From: Bacteroidota bacterium
GTDB lineage: Bacteria; Bacteroidota; Bacteroidia; 2-12-FULL-35-15
Direction of reading: 5' to 3'
Assembly (NCBI GenBank): GCA_025963725.1
Contig: JAOQAE010000003.1
Coordinates: 62,001-126,000, forward strand
DNA length: 64,000 bases
Program-made: the position numbers and the translations under genes
In this document: positions 8,484-16,654 of the stretch, one piece after another
Numbering within the stretch: the stretch's first letter is position 1
Layout of the letters: the number at the start of each line of letters is the position of its first letter
The notes under the pieces: generated by a model
What the model saw: only the letters and a program-made list of their open reading frames with translations
What the model was told of the DNA's origin: nothing
The model's database searches: none

Positions 8484-9506
8484 TTAAATGCTCATTTCAC
8501 CGCGCAGGCTGCTGCGCAGCATCTTTTCAATTTCCTTCTTTCCTTTCGCTGTTCCGAGCACATACATTAGCTTGGCAACAGCAGCTTCGGTGGTAATATC
8601 GGAGCCGCCGATCACGCCCATCTTTTTAAATGCCGCGCTCGTTGCGTATTTCCCCTGCTCCACTTTTCCTGCATTGCATTGCGTTACATTCAGCACCACA
8701 AGTCCGCCGGAGATCGCTTCCTTTAAGCTGTCGGTGAACCATTGCTGCGTGGTTGCATTTCCCGCGCCGAATGTTTCGATGATGAGCGCCTTTAAATTTT
8801 TTGTTTTCAGAACGGCATCGACCACATTTTCCGAGATTCCCGGGTACATCTTCAGGATGGCGATGTTCGGGTCGAGCTTCGTTTGCACGTTCAGCTTTTT
8901 TGTTCCTGGCTTCATCAGCGCAGCACGGTTGTATTTTAAATGCACTCCCGCTTCTGCAAGGATCGGGTAGTTTGGTGACTGAAAGGCCTGGAAATGCTCG
9001 GCATTGTATTTATGCGTGCGGTTGCCGCGATAGAGCTGGTATTCAAAATAAATACACACTTCCGACACAACGGGCTTTCCTTTTTCTTTCGCGGCAGCGA
9101 TCTCGATCGCTGTAATTAAATTCTCCTTGCCGTCGGTGCGGATGGTCCCAATCGGCAGTTGAGAGCCTGTAAGGATCACGGGCTTGCTAAGGTTCTCCAG
9201 CATAAAGCTCAATGCCGATGCGGTGAACGACATGGTATCGCTTCCATGAAGGATCACAAAGCCATCGTACTTTGTGTAGTTGGCTTTGACCGCTTCCGCC
9301 ATTTCGATCCATACGGCAGGGCTCATATCGCTTGAGTCGATGGGCTTGCTGAATGAGACCGCGGAAAGCTCCACCTCAAATTTATTCAGCTCGGGGATCT
9401 GCTCGGTGAGGTGCTTAAAATCAAATGGCTTGAGCTGGCCTGTTTTCGCATCCTGCATCATACCGATGGTTCCGCCTGTGTAAATGAGTAGTACTTTGGA
9501 TTTCAT
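8484..9506 (-). CDS. ansA: Type I L-asparaginase
   Basis: This 340-residue protein hydrolyses L-asparagine to aspartate and ammonia. The N-terminal TGGTIGMM motif supplies the nucleophilic threonine (T13), and the second signature LHGSDTMSFTASALSFML supplies the catalytic Thr-Asp pair. Later conserved segments include GSQLPIGTIRTDGKENL and TQCNAGKVEQGKY. There is no signal peptide, so it is the cytoplasmic type I form. Length fits the family. The Bacteroidota-type enzyme is usually called AnsA. Confidence 0.93.
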   Translation of the reverse strand: MKSKVLLIYTGGTIGMMQDAKTGQLKPFDFKHLTEQIPELNKFEVELSAVSFSKPIDSSDMSPAVWIEMAEAVKANYTKYDGFVILHGSDTMSFTASALSFMLENLSKPVILTGSQLPIGTIRTDGKENLITAIEIAAAKEKGKPVVSEVCIYFEYQLYRGNRTHKYNAEHFQAFQSPNYPILAEAGVHLKYNRAALMKPGTKKLNVQTKLDPNIAILKMYPGISENVVDAVLKTKNLKALIIETFGAGNATTQQWFTDSLKEAISGGLVVLNVTQCNAGKVEQGKYATSAAFKKMGVIGGSDITTEAAVAKLMYVLGTAKGKKEIEKMLRSSLRGEMSI

Positions 9507-9527
9507 ATATATACGGATACCGAATGT

Positions 9528-9964
9528 TTATGGTGTTACTTCTTTTGATTTAAGCACTGTCACATTCCCCTCTTGAGAGGGGTTAGGGGTGTGTTTTTGA
9601 AATTCTTCCACGTAAAGCTCTATTGCCCTCAATACATTCAATAGCTGCGTGCGAATTTCTTTTTCTGTAAACCTGAGAAAGTGTAAATCATACTGCTCGA
9701 GGTTCTTTTGCCGCACAAGATCTTTGGAATAAAAATCTTCATGTTCATGGTATTTACCATCGATCTCGATCACAAGATTAGCTCAGCGCAATAAAAATCG
9801 ACGATGTATTCCAGCAATGGCTTTTGCCTGTGAAAATCATAACCGTAAAATTGTTTCCCTTTCAGCTTCTTCCAAAGGATCACTTCACCTAAAGTACTGT
9901 TATTTCTAAGATCCCTTGCAAGGTCTTTTAATTTAGGATTGTATGGAATGATCCTTCTTTTCAT
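9528..9964 (-). pseudogene. DUF559 endonuclease-like gene with a frameshift
   Basis: Two overlapping minus-strand frames together make one DUF559 protein of about 145 residues. The first (9964 down to 9770) gives MKRRIIPYNPKLKDLARDLR through FHRQKPLLEYIVDFYCAEL, and the second (9773 down to 9528) continues with VIEIDGKYHEHEDF. Restoring one base (an extra A at about 9778-9780) joins them as CAELNLVIEIDGKYH, the family consensus. DUF559 belongs to the Vsr/PD-(D/E)xK-like nuclease fold; the acidic residues in IVDFYC and VIEIDG are the presumed metal ligands. The last 20 residues (TPNPSQEGN) are encoded by a palindromic repeat that also occurs twice just upstream of the start codon. A real inactivating mutation or an assembly error in a short A run are both possible. 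Confidence 0.75.
9565..9594 (-). repeat. Palindromic repeat, copy A (inside the DUF559 3' end)
   Basis: On the minus strand the unit reads ACACACCCCTAACCCCTCTC followed by AAGAGGGGAA. The core CCCCTCTTGAGAGGGG is a perfect palindrome. This copy encodes the Thr-Pro-Asn-Pro-Ser-Gln-Glu-Gly tail of the DUF559 protein. Confidence 0.85.
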
Positions 9965-9977
9965 TTATCTTTTCTTT

Positions 9978-10007
9978 ACACACCCCTGGCCCCTCTCGAG
10001 AGGGGAA
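9978..10007 (+). repeat. Palindromic repeat, copy B
   Basis: This copy is in the opposite orientation to copy A on the reference strand, with core CCCCTCTCGAGAGGGG. It differs from the others at two or three positions (GGCC for AACC, CGAG for CAAG). It lies 14 bases upstream of the DUF559 start codon. Sequence on both sides resembles that around copy C, so the duplicated unit is about 100 bases long. Confidence 0.85.
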
Positions 10008-10076
10008 TGGACGCTACTCGGTTTATGAATTAGGATCCAAATTAAATTTCTTCTTTGTAACTATCCTTTTTCTTCT

Positions 10077-10106
10077 ACACACCCCTAACCCCTCTCAAGA
10101 GGGGAA
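10077..10106 (+). repeat. Palindromic repeat, copy C
   Basis: Same orientation as copy B, 99 bases further on, with core CCCCTCTCAAGAGGGG. It matches the reverse complement of copy A over all 30 bases. The following GGAATAGGCGCT echoes GGAATGGACGCT after copy B. It sits 27 bases beyond the tatD stop codon. Confidence 0.85.
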
Positions 10107-10133
10107 TAGGCGCTGCACGAGTTTTGATTAGAA

Positions 10134-10904
10134 TCACATCCCAAAAACCTCCACCGAGTTTTGTGTAGTGATGGCCGCTACTTCTTCAACGCTGATCTTC
10201 TTGATCTCCGCTATTTTTTTGGCGACCAGCACCAGGTAATCCGGTTCGTTGCGCTTGCCGCGATATGGCATGGGCGCAAGGTAAGGTGCGTCTGTTTCCA
10301 GCACGAGGTGCTTTATATCGATGGCCTCCACCACTTTATCGAGCCCCGAATTTTTAAAGGTCACCACGCCGCCGATGCCCAGCTTAAAATTGCCCGCTGC
10401 GATCACCTGCTCTGCCTGCTCCACATTTCCGCTGAAGCAATGAAAGATCGCTTTAATATTCTCATTCCTGAACTCATTAACGATCTCCATTGTTTCATCA
10501 AAGGCATTCCGTGAGTGGATGACGTATGGCAGATCATATTTCTTTGCCCAGCCGATCTGCGTCCGGAAAGCATCCTGCTGCTGCTCAAAATAGGTCTTGT
10601 CCCAGTACAGGTCGATGCCAATCTCCCCAATAGCGGTGAATTTACGCTTCTCCAGCCAGTGTTCCGCCACTTTCAGCTCCTGCTGGTAAGTGGCATTAAC
10701 CGAGCAGGGATGCAGCCCCATCATCGCGAAGCAATTGGCGGGATACTGCTTTTCCACCTGGAACATCCCGGGAATGGATTCACTGTCCACATTCGGCATA
10801 AAAAAGCGCGTTACGCCGGCAGCCATTGCCTTTTCAATAAGGGCAGCCCTGTCGGCCTCAAATTCTTTGGAATACAGGTGTGTATGCGTATCGGTAAGGA
10901 TCAT
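10134..10904 (-). CDS. tatD: TatD family metal-dependent deoxyribonuclease
   Basis: A 256-residue TIM-barrel hydrolase of the TatD group. It shows the metal-binding DTHTH motif at residues 5-9 (H7 and H9), the MGLHPCSV and GEIGIDLYWD segments, IHSRN, the HCFSGN motif and the late ETDAPYLAPMPYRGKRNEP signature. TatD enzymes act as 3'-5' exonucleases on DNA or RNA and in repair. Length fits the family. The first methionine (MILTDTHTHLY) places the DTHTH motif directly at the N-terminus as usual. The gene is monocistronic, bounded on its 3' side by repeat copies. Confidence 0.93.
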   Translation of the reverse strand: MILTDTHTHLYSKEFEADRAALIEKAMAAGVTRFFMPNVDSESIPGMFQVEKQYPANCFAMMGLHPCSVNATYQQELKVAEHWLEKRKFTAIGEIGIDLYWDKTYFEQQQDAFRTQIGWAKKYDLPYVIHSRNAFDETMEIVNEFRNENIKAIFHCFSGNVEQAEQVIAAGNFKLGIGGVVTFKNSGLDKVVEAIDIKHLVLETDAPYLAPMPYRGKRNEPDYLVLVAKKIAEIKKISVEEVAAITTQNSVEVFGM

Positions 10905-10973
10905 GCTGCAAAATTACCAATAATATGCACCGCTCTGCGAATTTTTAAGCCCCGACGGAAATTGTGAGGGATG

Positions 10974-11005
10974 TTTGGTTGTTGGAGCTTAAATGCTTAA
11001 ATTTG
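10974..11005 (+). promoter_or_regulatory. Promoter of the hmgA-hppD operon
   Basis: TTTG at 10974-10977, a 20-base spacer, then TAAATTTG at 10998-11005 is a full match to the Bacteroidota TTTG-N19-21-TAnnTTTG promoter. Transcription would begin near 11012 and leave a leader of about 155 bases before hmgA. Confidence 0.65.
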
Positions 11006-11169
11006 TAATTATGAAGACAACCTCAAAGTCCTTCGTTATTGACATCAAGCAGGTGACCAAACGCAACCCTGAATAATACACCCGTACCTTTCCTTTCCTC
11101 CGGGAGGAAGTGCTCCAATAAGCACGCTGAATTTTCAACCCTCAATTTTTCATTCTTAATTTCTGAAAA

Positions 11170-12327
11170 ATGCCTCTCTACCATAAGCTGGGATCATTCC
11201 CTCAAAAGCGACACACACAATTTGAAAAGCCAAACGGCGGACTGTATTACGAGCAGCTGTTCGGAACCGAAGGCTTCCACGGCCACTCTTCCCTGCTGTA
11301 TCATACACACCGCCCTACACAGGTGAAAGAGATCCTGAAGTCGTACGACGTAAGCCCTAAAATTGCGATCGATAAGAACATCAAGGCGCTGCTGCTGAAA
11401 GGCTTCCAGGTGAAACCCGCAGCCGATTTCCTCGACAGCCGCAAGCCGATGCTGGTGAATTCCGATTGCACCATCGGGCTGGCCGCTCCGCAAAAATCAT
11501 TGCGCGATTATTTTTACAAGAACGCGGATGCCGATGAAATGCTTTTCATCCACAAAGGCAAAGGCACGCTGCGCACCTTCATGGGCAATATCCCTTTCGA
11601 GTACGGTGATTACCTTATCATCCCGCGCGGCATGATCTACCAGGTGGATTTTGACACTGCCGACAACCGCATTTTTTATGTTGAATCTTTTTCTCCTTTT
11701 TATACACCGAAGCGCTACAAGAACGGCTCGGGGCAGCACCTCGAGCATTCCCCATTCTGCGAGCGCGATTTTAAATTGCCATTAGAGCTGGAAACCTTTG
11801 ATGAAAAAGGTGATTTCCTGATCAAGATCAAAAAGCAGGGAATGATACATGAAGTTGTATATGCAACACACCCTTTCGATGTGGTAGGCTGGGACGGATA
11901 CAACTTCCCGTACGGCTTCAGCATTCACAACTTCGAGCCGATCACCGGGCGCGTGCATCAGCCGCCACCGGTACACCAAACCTTTGAAACAGGAACCTTC
12001 GTGGTATGCTCTTTTTGTCCGCGCCTGTACGATTACCACCCGAAATCGATCCCGGCGCCTTACAACCACAGCAACATCGACAGTGATGAAGTGCTGTACT
12101 ATGTGGACGGCGATTTCATGAGCAGGAACAACATCGAGCAGGGGCATATCACGCTGCACCCGAAAGGGATCCCGCACGGGCCTGCACCGGGCGCAATGGA
12201 GCGCAGCATCGGGCAAACCGAAACGCAGGAGCTGGCAGTGATGGTGGATACGTTCAGGCCGCTGATGGTAACGGAAGATGCAATGGCGATAGATGATGGA
12301 AAATATTACAAGAGCTGGGTGGAATAG
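11170..12327 (+). CDS. hmgA: Homogentisate 1,2-dioxygenase
   Basis: This 385-residue protein opens the aromatic ring of homogentisate to maleylacetoacetate, the third step of tyrosine degradation. Recognisable segments are LGSFPQKRHTQF, LYYEQLFGTEGFHGHSSLLYH, the GDYLIIPRGMIYQV cupin-like region, and the iron-binding region near HEVVYATHPFDVVGWDG, the HNFEPITGRVHQPPPVH segment, and GIPHGPAPG. The length is shorter than that of human or Pseudomonas enzymes (about 430-445) but usual for the Bacteroidota form. It is followed 74 bases later by hppD, which supplies its substrate. Confidence 0.93.
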   Translation: MPLYHKLGSFPQKRHTQFEKPNGGLYYEQLFGTEGFHGHSSLLYHTHRPTQVKEILKSYDVSPKIAIDKNIKALLLKGFQVKPAADFLDSRKPMLVNSDCTIGLAAPQKSLRDYFYKNADADEMLFIHKGKGTLRTFMGNIPFEYGDYLIIPRGMIYQVDFDTADNRIFYVESFSPFYTPKRYKNGSGQHLEHSPFCERDFKLPLELETFDEKGDFLIKIKKQGMIHEVVYATHPFDVVGWDGYNFPYGFSIHNFEPITGRVHQPPPVHQTFETGTFVVCSFCPRLYDYHPKSIPAPYNHSNIDSDEVLYYVDGDFMSRNNIEQGHITLHPKGIPHGPAPGAMERSIGQTETQELAVMVDTFRPLMVTEDAMAIDDGKYYKSWVE

Positions 12328-12401
12328 TCGGGAGCCAGGAGTCAGTAGTTCGGAGATAATAAACAATAAACAACATATTAATTTATAATTCAATTTACAA
12401 C

Positions 12402-13562
12402 ATGAGCAAAGAAATAAAAAATGTAGAGTACGGTTTAGAAAAGATCTTTGAAGGCGCGCAGGATTTCCTTCCGCTGCTGGGAACCGATTACGTGGAATTT
12501 TATGTGGGCAACGCAAAGCAGGCGGCACACTATTACAAAACAGCATTCGGCTTTCAGTCGTATGCATACAAAGGCCTTGAAACAGGCTGCCGCGATTACG
12601 CATCGTATGTATTGAAGCAGGACAAGATCCGCATCGTGCTTACCACTCCTTTAAATTCGAAATCGCCGATCAACGAGCATATCGTAAAGCATGGCGATGG
12701 TGTTAAAGTAATCGCATTGTGGGTGGAAGATGCGCGTAAATCATGGGAAGAAACAACGAAGCGCGGCGCAAAATCATTTATGGAGCCCACTGTTGAGAAG
12801 GATGAAAATGGCGAAGTGGTGCGTGCCGGAATTTACACTTACGGAGAAACCGTTCACATGTTCGTGGAACGCAAAAACTACAAAGGGACCTTTTTACCGG
12901 GGTACCGCGAGTGGAAATCGGATTACAATCCTTCCGCAACAGGCCTTAAATTCATCGACCACATGGTTGGAAATGTTGGCTGGAATGAGATGAACGCAAC
13001 AGTGAAATGGTATGAGGAAGTAATGGGCTTTGTGAACTTTTTATCGTTCGATGATAAGCAGATCACAACGGAATACTCCGCGCTGATGAGCAAGGTGATG
13101 AGCAACGGAAACGGAAGGATCAAATTCCCGATCAACGAGCCGGCAGAAGGAAAGAAAAAATCGCAGATCGAGGAATACATTGATTTCTATGAAGGCCCGG
13201 GAGTGCAGCACTTAGCGGTGGCTACCGATGATATTATCCAGACAGTAACAGAGCTGAGGGCACGCGGGGTTGAATTCCTTCCTCCTCCTCCACAGGCTTA
13301 TTATGATGATATTCCGAACAGGCTGGGTGTACACATGAGCATCATGAAAGAGGACATCTCCAAGCTTCAGGCGCTCTCTATCCTTGTTGATGCGGATGAA
13401 GACGGCTACCTGCTCCAGATCTTCACCAAGCCTGTTGAAGACCGCCCTACCTTGTTCTTCGAGATCATCCAGCGAATGGGTGCAAAAGGCTTTGGCGCCG
13501 GCAACTTCAAGGCATTGTTCGAATCCATCGAGAGAGAGCAGGCGAAGAGAGGAACGTTGTAG
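12402..13562 (+). CDS. hppD: 4-hydroxyphenylpyruvate dioxygenase
   Basis: A 386-residue Fe(II)-dependent enzyme that converts 4-hydroxyphenylpyruvate to homogentisate. It has two vicinal-oxygen-chelate domains. The iron triad is visible as H187 (IDHMVGNV), H270 (GVQHLAVATDD) and E354 (FFEIIQRMG), followed by the C-terminal GAGNFKALFESIE signature that shapes the product site. Together with hmgA it forms a two-step tyrosine catabolic operon. The enzyme ends 9 bases before a short REP-like hairpin, and the operon terminator lies about 100 bases further on. Confidence 0.95.
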   Translation: MSKEIKNVEYGLEKIFEGAQDFLPLLGTDYVEFYVGNAKQAAHYYKTAFGFQSYAYKGLETGCRDYASYVLKQDKIRIVLTTPLNSKSPINEHIVKHGDGVKVIALWVEDARKSWEETTKRGAKSFMEPTVEKDENGEVVRAGIYTYGETVHMFVERKNYKGTFLPGYREWKSDYNPSATGLKFIDHMVGNVGWNEMNATVKWYEEVMGFVNFLSFDDKQITTEYSALMSKVMSNGNGRIKFPINEPAEGKKKSQIEEYIDFYEGPGVQHLAVATDDIIQTVTELRARGVEFLPPPPQAYYDDIPNRLGVHMSIMKEDISKLQALSILVDADEDGYLLQIFTKPVEDRPTLFFEIIQRMGAKGFGAGNFKALFESIEREQAKRGTL

Positions 13563-13563
13563 G

Positions 13564-13601
13564 CACGTCATTGCGATCCGCCACGGCGGAGAAGCAATCT
13601 C
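13564..13601 (+). repeat. Single REP-like hairpin (GTCATTGCGA type)
   Basis: CGTCATTGCGA, then TCCGCC-AC-GGCGGA, then GAAGCAATCTC: a short palindrome whose TGC/GCA flanks also pair. It resembles the GTCATTGCGA-type intergenic repeats common in many bacterial genomes. It sits between hppD and its terminator. Confidence 0.6.
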
Positions 13602-13658
13602 ATAATAGCTGCAAAATTGCTGCGGTAAATACCGCCGCACACTCAATAAGTAAACCGG

Positions 13659-13696
13659 AATCCCGGTTCGTGAAAACACGGACGGGGATTTTTTTT
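13659..13696 (+). terminator. Terminator of the hmgA-hppD operon
   Basis: AATCCCGGTTCGTG pairs with CACGGACGGGGATT across an AAAA loop, with one G-G mismatch, and is followed by a run of T. A strong intrinsic terminator. Confidence 0.85.
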
Positions 13697-13720
13697 ATCT
13701 TTAGGATCCTAAACATTGAC

Positions 13721-16639
13721 ATGAAAAAGCTATTACTCTTATTTGCTGCATTTATATTGTTTTATAATATCAAAGCCCAAACCCTGGATTGGGCAAAATC
13801 ATTGGGAGGTACGGGAGCAGATAACATCAACGATATAGTATATGATTCCGCTGGAAATGTATATACTACCGGATCATTTCAGAATACTGTAGATTTTGAT
13901 CCGGGGCCGGGTGTATTTAACCTTTCTTCAGCGGGATATTATGATCTGTTCGTTCAGAAGCTGGATGCCTCAGGGAACCTGGTTTGGGCTAAAAGTATCG
14001 GGAGCAACAGCGCTGAAAATGGGAATGGGATCGCGTTGGACATGTACGGGAATATATATGTAACAGGCGACTATTATAGTCCGACCGTTGATTTTGATCC
14101 TGGCCCGGGAGTAGAGAACGTGTCCAGCCTGGGTAGTATGGATGCCTTCATATTGAAACTTGACGCTGCCGGAAATTTTAACTGGGTAAAAACAATCAGT
14201 GCCCCAAACATTCAGACAGGTGTAAAGCTTGTAACAGATCCCGCAGGCAATATCTATATTTCAGGGACATATTACGGCACTGCCGATTTTGATCCGGGAC
14301 CGGGGGTGTACAATCTCACCTCGGCCGGCTCAGGAAATTTTTTCGCTGAAAAATTAAACAGCATTGGAGATCTTATCTGGGCCCGTTCCATGGGCTCAGC
14401 CGGCAATGAGGAAGCCCATGATATTGCTCTTGATAAAAACAACAACGTTCTTCTTTCGGGTTTATATACCAGTTCTGCAGATCTGGATCCGGGTCCTGAT
14501 TCTGATATCGTATCGGGATTGGGAAACTGGGAAATCTACATCGTTAAGCTTGATTCTTCCGGAAATTATACCTGGGGAAAAAGTATCAGCAGCTCCGGCC
14601 CTGATATTGCCAATTCTATTGCCGTTGATGATTCCGGCAGTGTATACGTAACAGGTTTCTTCTCTTTTGTTGCTGATTTTAACCCTGGCCCCGGCACATC
14701 GAATTTAGCCTCCCAAGGCAATTGGGATATTTTTGTCGAGAAACTGGATTCTTCCGGTAATTTTGTCTGGGCCAAAAGCATCGGCTCCCCGGGAAACGAT
14801 GAAGGTAACGCTATCAGCACCGACCTTTCGGGTAATATTTATATAACAGGCAGATTCAGTGGCACTGCCGACTTTGATCCCGGCCTGGGTACCACCAGCC
14901 TTACTGCTTCCGGCGCATCTGATGCATTTGTTGAAAAGCTGGATCCTTCCGGGAACCTGGTCTGGGTTCACCAAATGGGTGGAACAGGTTCGAATCAGGG
15001 CTACGCTGTTGCAGTCAGCCTCCCAGGTATGGTGTATGCTGCCGGCTACTTCCAATCCGCTACTGATTTTGATCCGGGCCCGGGCTCAGTGATCCTGACA
15101 TCTGCAGGAGCCACCGATGCATATTTAACCAAATGGAGCCAGGGTTATTGCGATAACTTAACAGTCGTTGTCGATTATGCATCGAATGCCGGATGCTCCT
15201 CTAATGGTTTTGCCTACGGTCATGCTCTTAATGGAATACCTCCTTATTCCTATTCCTGGAATACAGCTCCCATTGATCATGATTCTGCTGCTGCTTTCAG
15301 CAATTCGGGTATTTATAATCTCACCGCCATTGATTCCGTCGGATGCACCCATAGCTCCTCAGTATTAATAAATGGCCCAACCAGCCAAACGGGCTATGAT
15401 CTGAACATCAATTTCATCAGTACACCTTTGCGGCCAAACCGTACTTTTTATGCCTGGTTCGATAATATCAATACAGGTTGTGTAGCGGTTTCAGGTACTG
15501 TAATGCTCGTGCTGGATACAATGACCACTTATATTTCTTCCGTAATTTTTCCTCCAGACAGTATAAGCCCGACAGGCGACAGCCTGTTTTGGAATTTCAC
15601 CAGCATGCCTTATTCTCTCGGACACGTTTTTGGCAATATGACACTGAAAGTTTCTCCTCTTTCACATGCGGGGGATGTGCTTTGTTTTGATGTGTACACA
15701 AATCCTTTAACAGCAGATGCAAATCCGTATAATAATGTTAAGACGTACTGTTTCCCGGTTGTTAACAGCTGGGATCCCAATGTAAAAAACGTATATCCTC
15801 CAGGCGAGTGTTCAAACGGCTATGTTTCGAACGGGCAGTTACTCAGTTATACTGTTCGTTTTCAAAACACCGGAAGTGCTGATGCGATTGATATTTATGT
15901 CCTTGACACGCTCGACGCCGACCTTGATATCAATTCCGTGCACGTTATCTCAAGCAGCCATTCAATGTTCACTGAAATTCTCCCGGGCAACGTTTTGAAA
16001 TTCCGCTTCGATAATATTCATCTTCCCGACAGCACAAGCAATGAACCTGGCAGCCATGGCTACGTGATCTACGAAGTAATGCCTGTGGCAGGACTATCAA
16101 ACGCAACGCAGATCAGGAATAAGGCTGGGATCTATTTTGATTTCAATCCGCCGGTTTATACAAATGAAGTATTAAACACTATCAGCGATGGAACTTTCGA
16201 TCTCTCCACAAGCACTTCCGGGATCACTATTACAGCAAACCTGTCAGCGGGGGCCTATCAGTGGATCGATTGCTCAACCGGAGATTCCATTGCAGGGGCA
16301 ACAGCCCAGAATTTTACACCCAGCCAGAACGGCAATTATGCAGTGATCATTTCCGATGGATGCTATACCGATACATCTGCCTGCGTAGCTGTTCTCTCCC
16401 TTGGACTAAACAGCAAAGGCACTTATAATGCATTTTCAATTTATCCTAACCCGGCAAATTCAACGATCACTGTTAAAAGCGAAAAGGCAACAGAGATAAG
16501 GATCCTGAACATGCTTGGGGAAGTTTTAATGACCAGAACCATCGAGAAGGAAGCGGTGATTGATATCAGCCAGCTTGCAAATGGAATTTACTTTATACAA
16601 ACAACCGAAGGAACAATGCAAAAGCTCGTAAGGCAGTAG
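13721..16639 (+). CDS. T9SS type A cargo with SBBP-type beta-propeller repeats
   Basis: The ATG at 13721 gives 972 residues with a clear signal peptide (MKKLLLLFAAFILFYNIKAQ); the in-frame extension to 13571 would run through the hppD terminator and is rejected. Residues about 20-480 hold seven repeats of about 60 residues, each with an (A/V/T)DFDPGPG motif, a LDSSGNFVWAKSIG motif and an A-IAVDDSGNVYVTG motif. This is the SBBP-type beta-propeller pattern. A repeat domain with NTGSADAIDIYVLDTLDADL follows (about 720-850), and the end is a type A sorting domain (FSIYPNPANSTITV to QKLVRQ). It is an exported surface protein of unknown ligand, and its base composition is AT-richer than its neighbours. 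The kinase gene begins 15 bases after it. Confidence 0.88.
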   Translation: MKKLLLLFAAFILFYNIKAQTLDWAKSLGGTGADNINDIVYDSAGNVYTTGSFQNTVDFDPGPGVFNLSSAGYYDLFVQKLDASGNLVWAKSIGSNSAENGNGIALDMYGNIYVTGDYYSPTVDFDPGPGVENVSSLGSMDAFILKLDAAGNFNWVKTISAPNIQTGVKLVTDPAGNIYISGTYYGTADFDPGPGVYNLTSAGSGNFFAEKLNSIGDLIWARSMGSAGNEEAHDIALDKNNNVLLSGLYTSSADLDPGPDSDIVSGLGNWEIYIVKLDSSGNYTWGKSISSSGPDIANSIAVDDSGSVYVTGFFSFVADFNPGPGTSNLASQGNWDIFVEKLDSSGNFVWAKSIGSPGNDEGNAISTDLSGNIYITGRFSGTADFDPGLGTTSLTASGASDAFVEKLDPSGNLVWVHQMGGTGSNQGYAVAVSLPGMVYAAGYFQSATDFDPGPGSVILTSAGATDAYLTKWSQGYCDNLTVVVDYASNAGCSSNGFAYGHALNGIPPYSYSWNTAPIDHDSAAAFSNSGIYNLTAIDSVGCTHSSSVLINGPTSQTGYDLNINFISTPLRPNRTFYAWFDNINTGCVAVSGTVMLVLDTMTTYISSVIFPPDSISPTGDSLFWNFTSMPYSLGHVFGNMTLKVSPLSHAGDVLCFDVYTNPLTADANPYNNVKTYCFPVVNSWDPNVKNVYPPGECSNGYVSNGQLLSYTVRFQNTGSADAIDIYVLDTLDADLDINSVHVISSSHSMFTEILPGNVLKFRFDNIHLPDSTSNEPGSHGYVIYEVMPVAGLSNATQIRNKAGIYFDFNPPVYTNEVLNTISDGTFDLSTSTSGITITANLSAGAYQWIDCSTGDSIAGATAQNFTPSQNGNYAVIISDGCYTDTSACVAVLSLGLNSKGTYNAFSIYPNPANSTITVKSEKATEIRILNMLGEVLMTRTIEKEAVIDISQLANGIYFIQTTEGTMQKLVRQ

Positions 16640-16654
16640 CAATGACAAACAAAC

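Noticed and set aside
11011-11076. 21-codon frame before hmgA as a leader peptide
   Set aside because: The predicted transcription start falls at or after its ATG, and the peptide lacks a run of regulatory codons; kept only as part of the leader remark.
14989-15001. GGTTCGAATC as a tRNA T-loop
   Set aside because: It lies inside the propeller-repeat coding sequence with no acceptor stem or anticodon arm around it.
13778-15180. DNA tandem repeats as a non-coding array
   Set aside because: They are the seven protein repeats with DFDPGPG of the beta-propeller cargo gene, in frame and diverged at DNA level.
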